From assembly GCF_052324685.1 (NCBI RefSeq), contig NW_027506878.1, positions 1,170,704-1,234,703 on the forward strand: a stretch of 64,000 nucleotides of DNA, given 5' to 3'. Numbering within the stretch: position 1 is the stretch's first letter; every line of letters starts with the position of its first letter. Under the pieces are notes generated by a model that was not told where the DNA came from, did no database searches, and was given only the letters and a program-made list of their open reading frames with translations. Source of the DNA: Brachyhypopomus gauderio. Taxonomy: Eukaryota; Chordata; Actinopteri; Gymnotiformes; Hypopomidae. The translations under genes were made by a program, and so were the position numbers. Below are positions 62,342 to 64,000 of this stretch, piece by piece.

Positions 62342-62400
62342 ATGTATATATATATATATATGTATTGTATATATATATACAATACAATACATTATTACAA
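62268..62400. repeat. (AT)n tract with tattacaatac repeats
   Basis: About 70 bases of AT dinucleotide, then short atatatac and acaatacaatac repeats. Confidence 0.9.
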
Positions 62401-62732
62401 TACAATACATTATTATATAATAATTATATTTTATATTATTAAATAATATTATATAATGTTTGATTGCATTCAAGGTAATACAACCTTGTCTTTCTATAAC
62501 ACATTTAAACACAGTTAACACATTTCAAAGAGAGGATAAATTTACATTTGTGTAATCAACAATCATCAATACTAAGAGATATGGCACTTCCTCATTTGGC
62601 ACTTACCCTGCAGTCCACTGAATAAGTGATACTGGTGGGGAATCTGATTCTGATCCAAATACCTGCAGAACTAATAGTGGTTATTCTACACGTAAATCTA
62701 CCCCACCACTAAAGCACAAACCAAACCAATGA

Positions 62733-63862
62733 GAGAGGATTGTGGGTGATGTTAAGAAGAGAGGATTGTGGGTGATGGCTAAAAACAGAAGATTGTGGCT
62801 CTGTTCGAAATTGCCTACTACATACTGGATACTGCATACTGGACTCAGTATATACTGGATACTGCATACTGGTCCTCGTAGTAGTATGCAGTACAGTTTC
62901 CAGTATGCGACAAAAGCAAAGCACACTACGGGGTCACGTGATCGTAGCGTTGCATGATGGGATGCAGTACACCACGAAGATAGCTCTGTTCGTGTACTGG
63001 AATATTTTGCGGAAGTAGTAGGTCATCCGGGTATGTTTCGCATACTGGAAAATTTCATTTTGGTCACATACTGCATAAGGCATACTCAGTGGCGTAAAAA
63101 GGGGGTATGCAGCGTATGCGACGCATAGGGGCGCTGCACTAGAGGGGGCACCAAATCGATGCCAGAAAATTATTTGTTATTATATTTTAACCCGAGTTGG
63201 TGGGGGGTGGGGGGTGGAGTGCGGGGGGCGCATATTGTATGCTTGCATACACCTCAGAGAGTATGTAGTAGGCTATTTCGAACAGAGCCTGTGAGTAATG
63301 TTAAGAAGAGAGGATTGTGGGTGATGTTAAGAAGACAGGATTGTGAGTGATGTTAAGAAGAGAGGATTGTGGGTGATGATTAAAGAAGAGAGGATTGTGG
63401 GTGATGTTTAGAAGAGAGGATTGTGGGTGATGTTTAGAAGAGAGGATTGTGGGTGATGATTAAAGTAGAGAGGATTGTGGGTGATGTTTAGAAGAGAGGA
63501 TTGTGGGTGATGTTTAGAAGAGAGGATTGTGGGTGATGTTTAGAAGAGAGGATTGTGGGTGATGATTAAAGAAGAGAGGATTGTGGGTGATGTTTAGAAG
63601 AGAGGATTGTGAGTGATGTTAAGAAGAGAGGATTGTGGGTGATGATTAAAGAAGAGAGGATTGTGGGTGATGTTTAGAAGAGAGGATTGTGGGTGATGAT
63701 TAAAGAAGAGAGGATTGTGGGTGATGTTTAGAAGAGAGGATTGTGGGTGATGATTAAAGAAGAGAGGATTGTGGGTGATGATTAAAGAAGAGAAGATTGT
63801 GGGTGATGTTTAGAAGAGAGGATTGTGGGTGATGATTAAAGAAGAGAGGATTGTGGGTGATG
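62733..63862. repeat. Minisatellite (26-28 bp unit), split by an insertion
   Basis: The unit gaggattgtgggtgatg plus a linker occurs about three times before 62797 and about 21 times from 63293 to 63862. Linkers are of two main types, tttagaaga and attaaagaaga, arranged in mixed order. ORFs here are artefacts. Confidence 0.92.
62797..63289. mobile_element. Terminal-inverted-repeat element (493 bp) in the minisatellite
   Basis: Ends GGCTCTGTTCGAAATTGCC and (complement) GGCTCTGTTCGAAATAGCC, continuing ctactacatact in both arms. Flanked by TGT on each side (62794-62796 and 63290-63292), and the repeat unit gives the empty site (gattgtgagtgatg). The 3-bp target suggests a Harbinger relative, though TGT is not its usual target. 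A further insert may start at 63088 (gtggcgtaaaaaggggg). Confidence 0.8.
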
Positions 63863-64000
63863 TTCCCCTACAGCGCCAATATTCCCATGAGTGCTGAACA
63901 ACATCTGGGACACCAGGGGAGTGACTGTTGGGCAGTTTGTGTGTTAATGGGTCTAATTTGAGTCACCATTTCATACTGGAATATGTATGTGCTCATATGC
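63863..64000. other. Window end, nothing recognised
   Basis: Unique-looking sequence after the minisatellite. Confidence 0.5.

Noticed and set aside
63293-63862. Regularly spaced repeats resembling a CRISPR array
   Set aside because: The spacers are two recurring linkers, not unique sequences, and the genome is a vertebrate; it is a minisatellite.

Overview
The window looks like ray-finned fish (teleost) nuclear DNA. It has spliced genes with GT-AG introns, long (CA)n, (GT)n, (GATA)n and (AT)n tracts, and a dense mix of fish-type transposons (Tc1, hAT, PIF/Harbinger, Ty3/gypsy, L2-like LINEs, tRNA-derived SINEs). Only two single-copy-type cellular genes are clear, both on the minus strand. 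Everything else is mobile-element sequence, fragments, or sequence with no feature I recognise.

Gene content. (1) A family-6 glycosyltransferase (ABO/GBGT1-like) is present twice. The copy at 27822-35560 is complete: seven exons that join in phase to a predicted 348-residue type II Golgi enzyme. The copy at 6105-8228 keeps exons 2-7 intact but has no exon 1. (2) ERCC6L/PICH, the anaphase-bridge DNA translocase, lies at 53310-58882 in four exons that join in phase to a predicted 1330 residues. A spliced exon of an unassigned, probably multicopy fish family lies at 48436-48759.

Layout. 1-2784: minus-strand L2-like LINE. 2785-9181: duplication copy A (hAT scrap, gypsy fragment with a SINE, truncated glycosyltransferase, left end of a foldback element). 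9182-14280: hAT 5' end, then a decayed Harbinger element with MITEs inside. 14528-14925: solo LTR. 16900-20091: two adjoining Tc1 elements, the second with an intact transposase. 22390-24169: broken BED-finger hAT. 24110-30827: duplication copy B, running into the complete foldback element (30498-34434), which sits in intron 1 of the intact glycosyltransferase. 37511-38085: 158-bp tandem repeat. 38083-46777: a nest of elements inside elements. 47310-48560: local duplication around the unassigned exon. 48822-50701: a second nest (hAT, then mariner MITE, then solo LTR). 51635-52292: hAT tail with a SINE. 53310-58882: ERCC6L. 59209-61850: LINE tails, a MITE and a SANT-type fragment. 62733-63862: minisatellite split by a terminal-inverted-repeat element.

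How it fits together. Several insertions are dated relative to one another by exact target-site duplications and by comparing copy A with copy B. The 6.4-kb duplication carried most of the glycosyltransferase gene but broke inside the foldback element in intron 1, so copy A lost its promoter and membrane anchor. I see no CRISPR array, prokaryotic operon or plausible free-standing tRNA gene.
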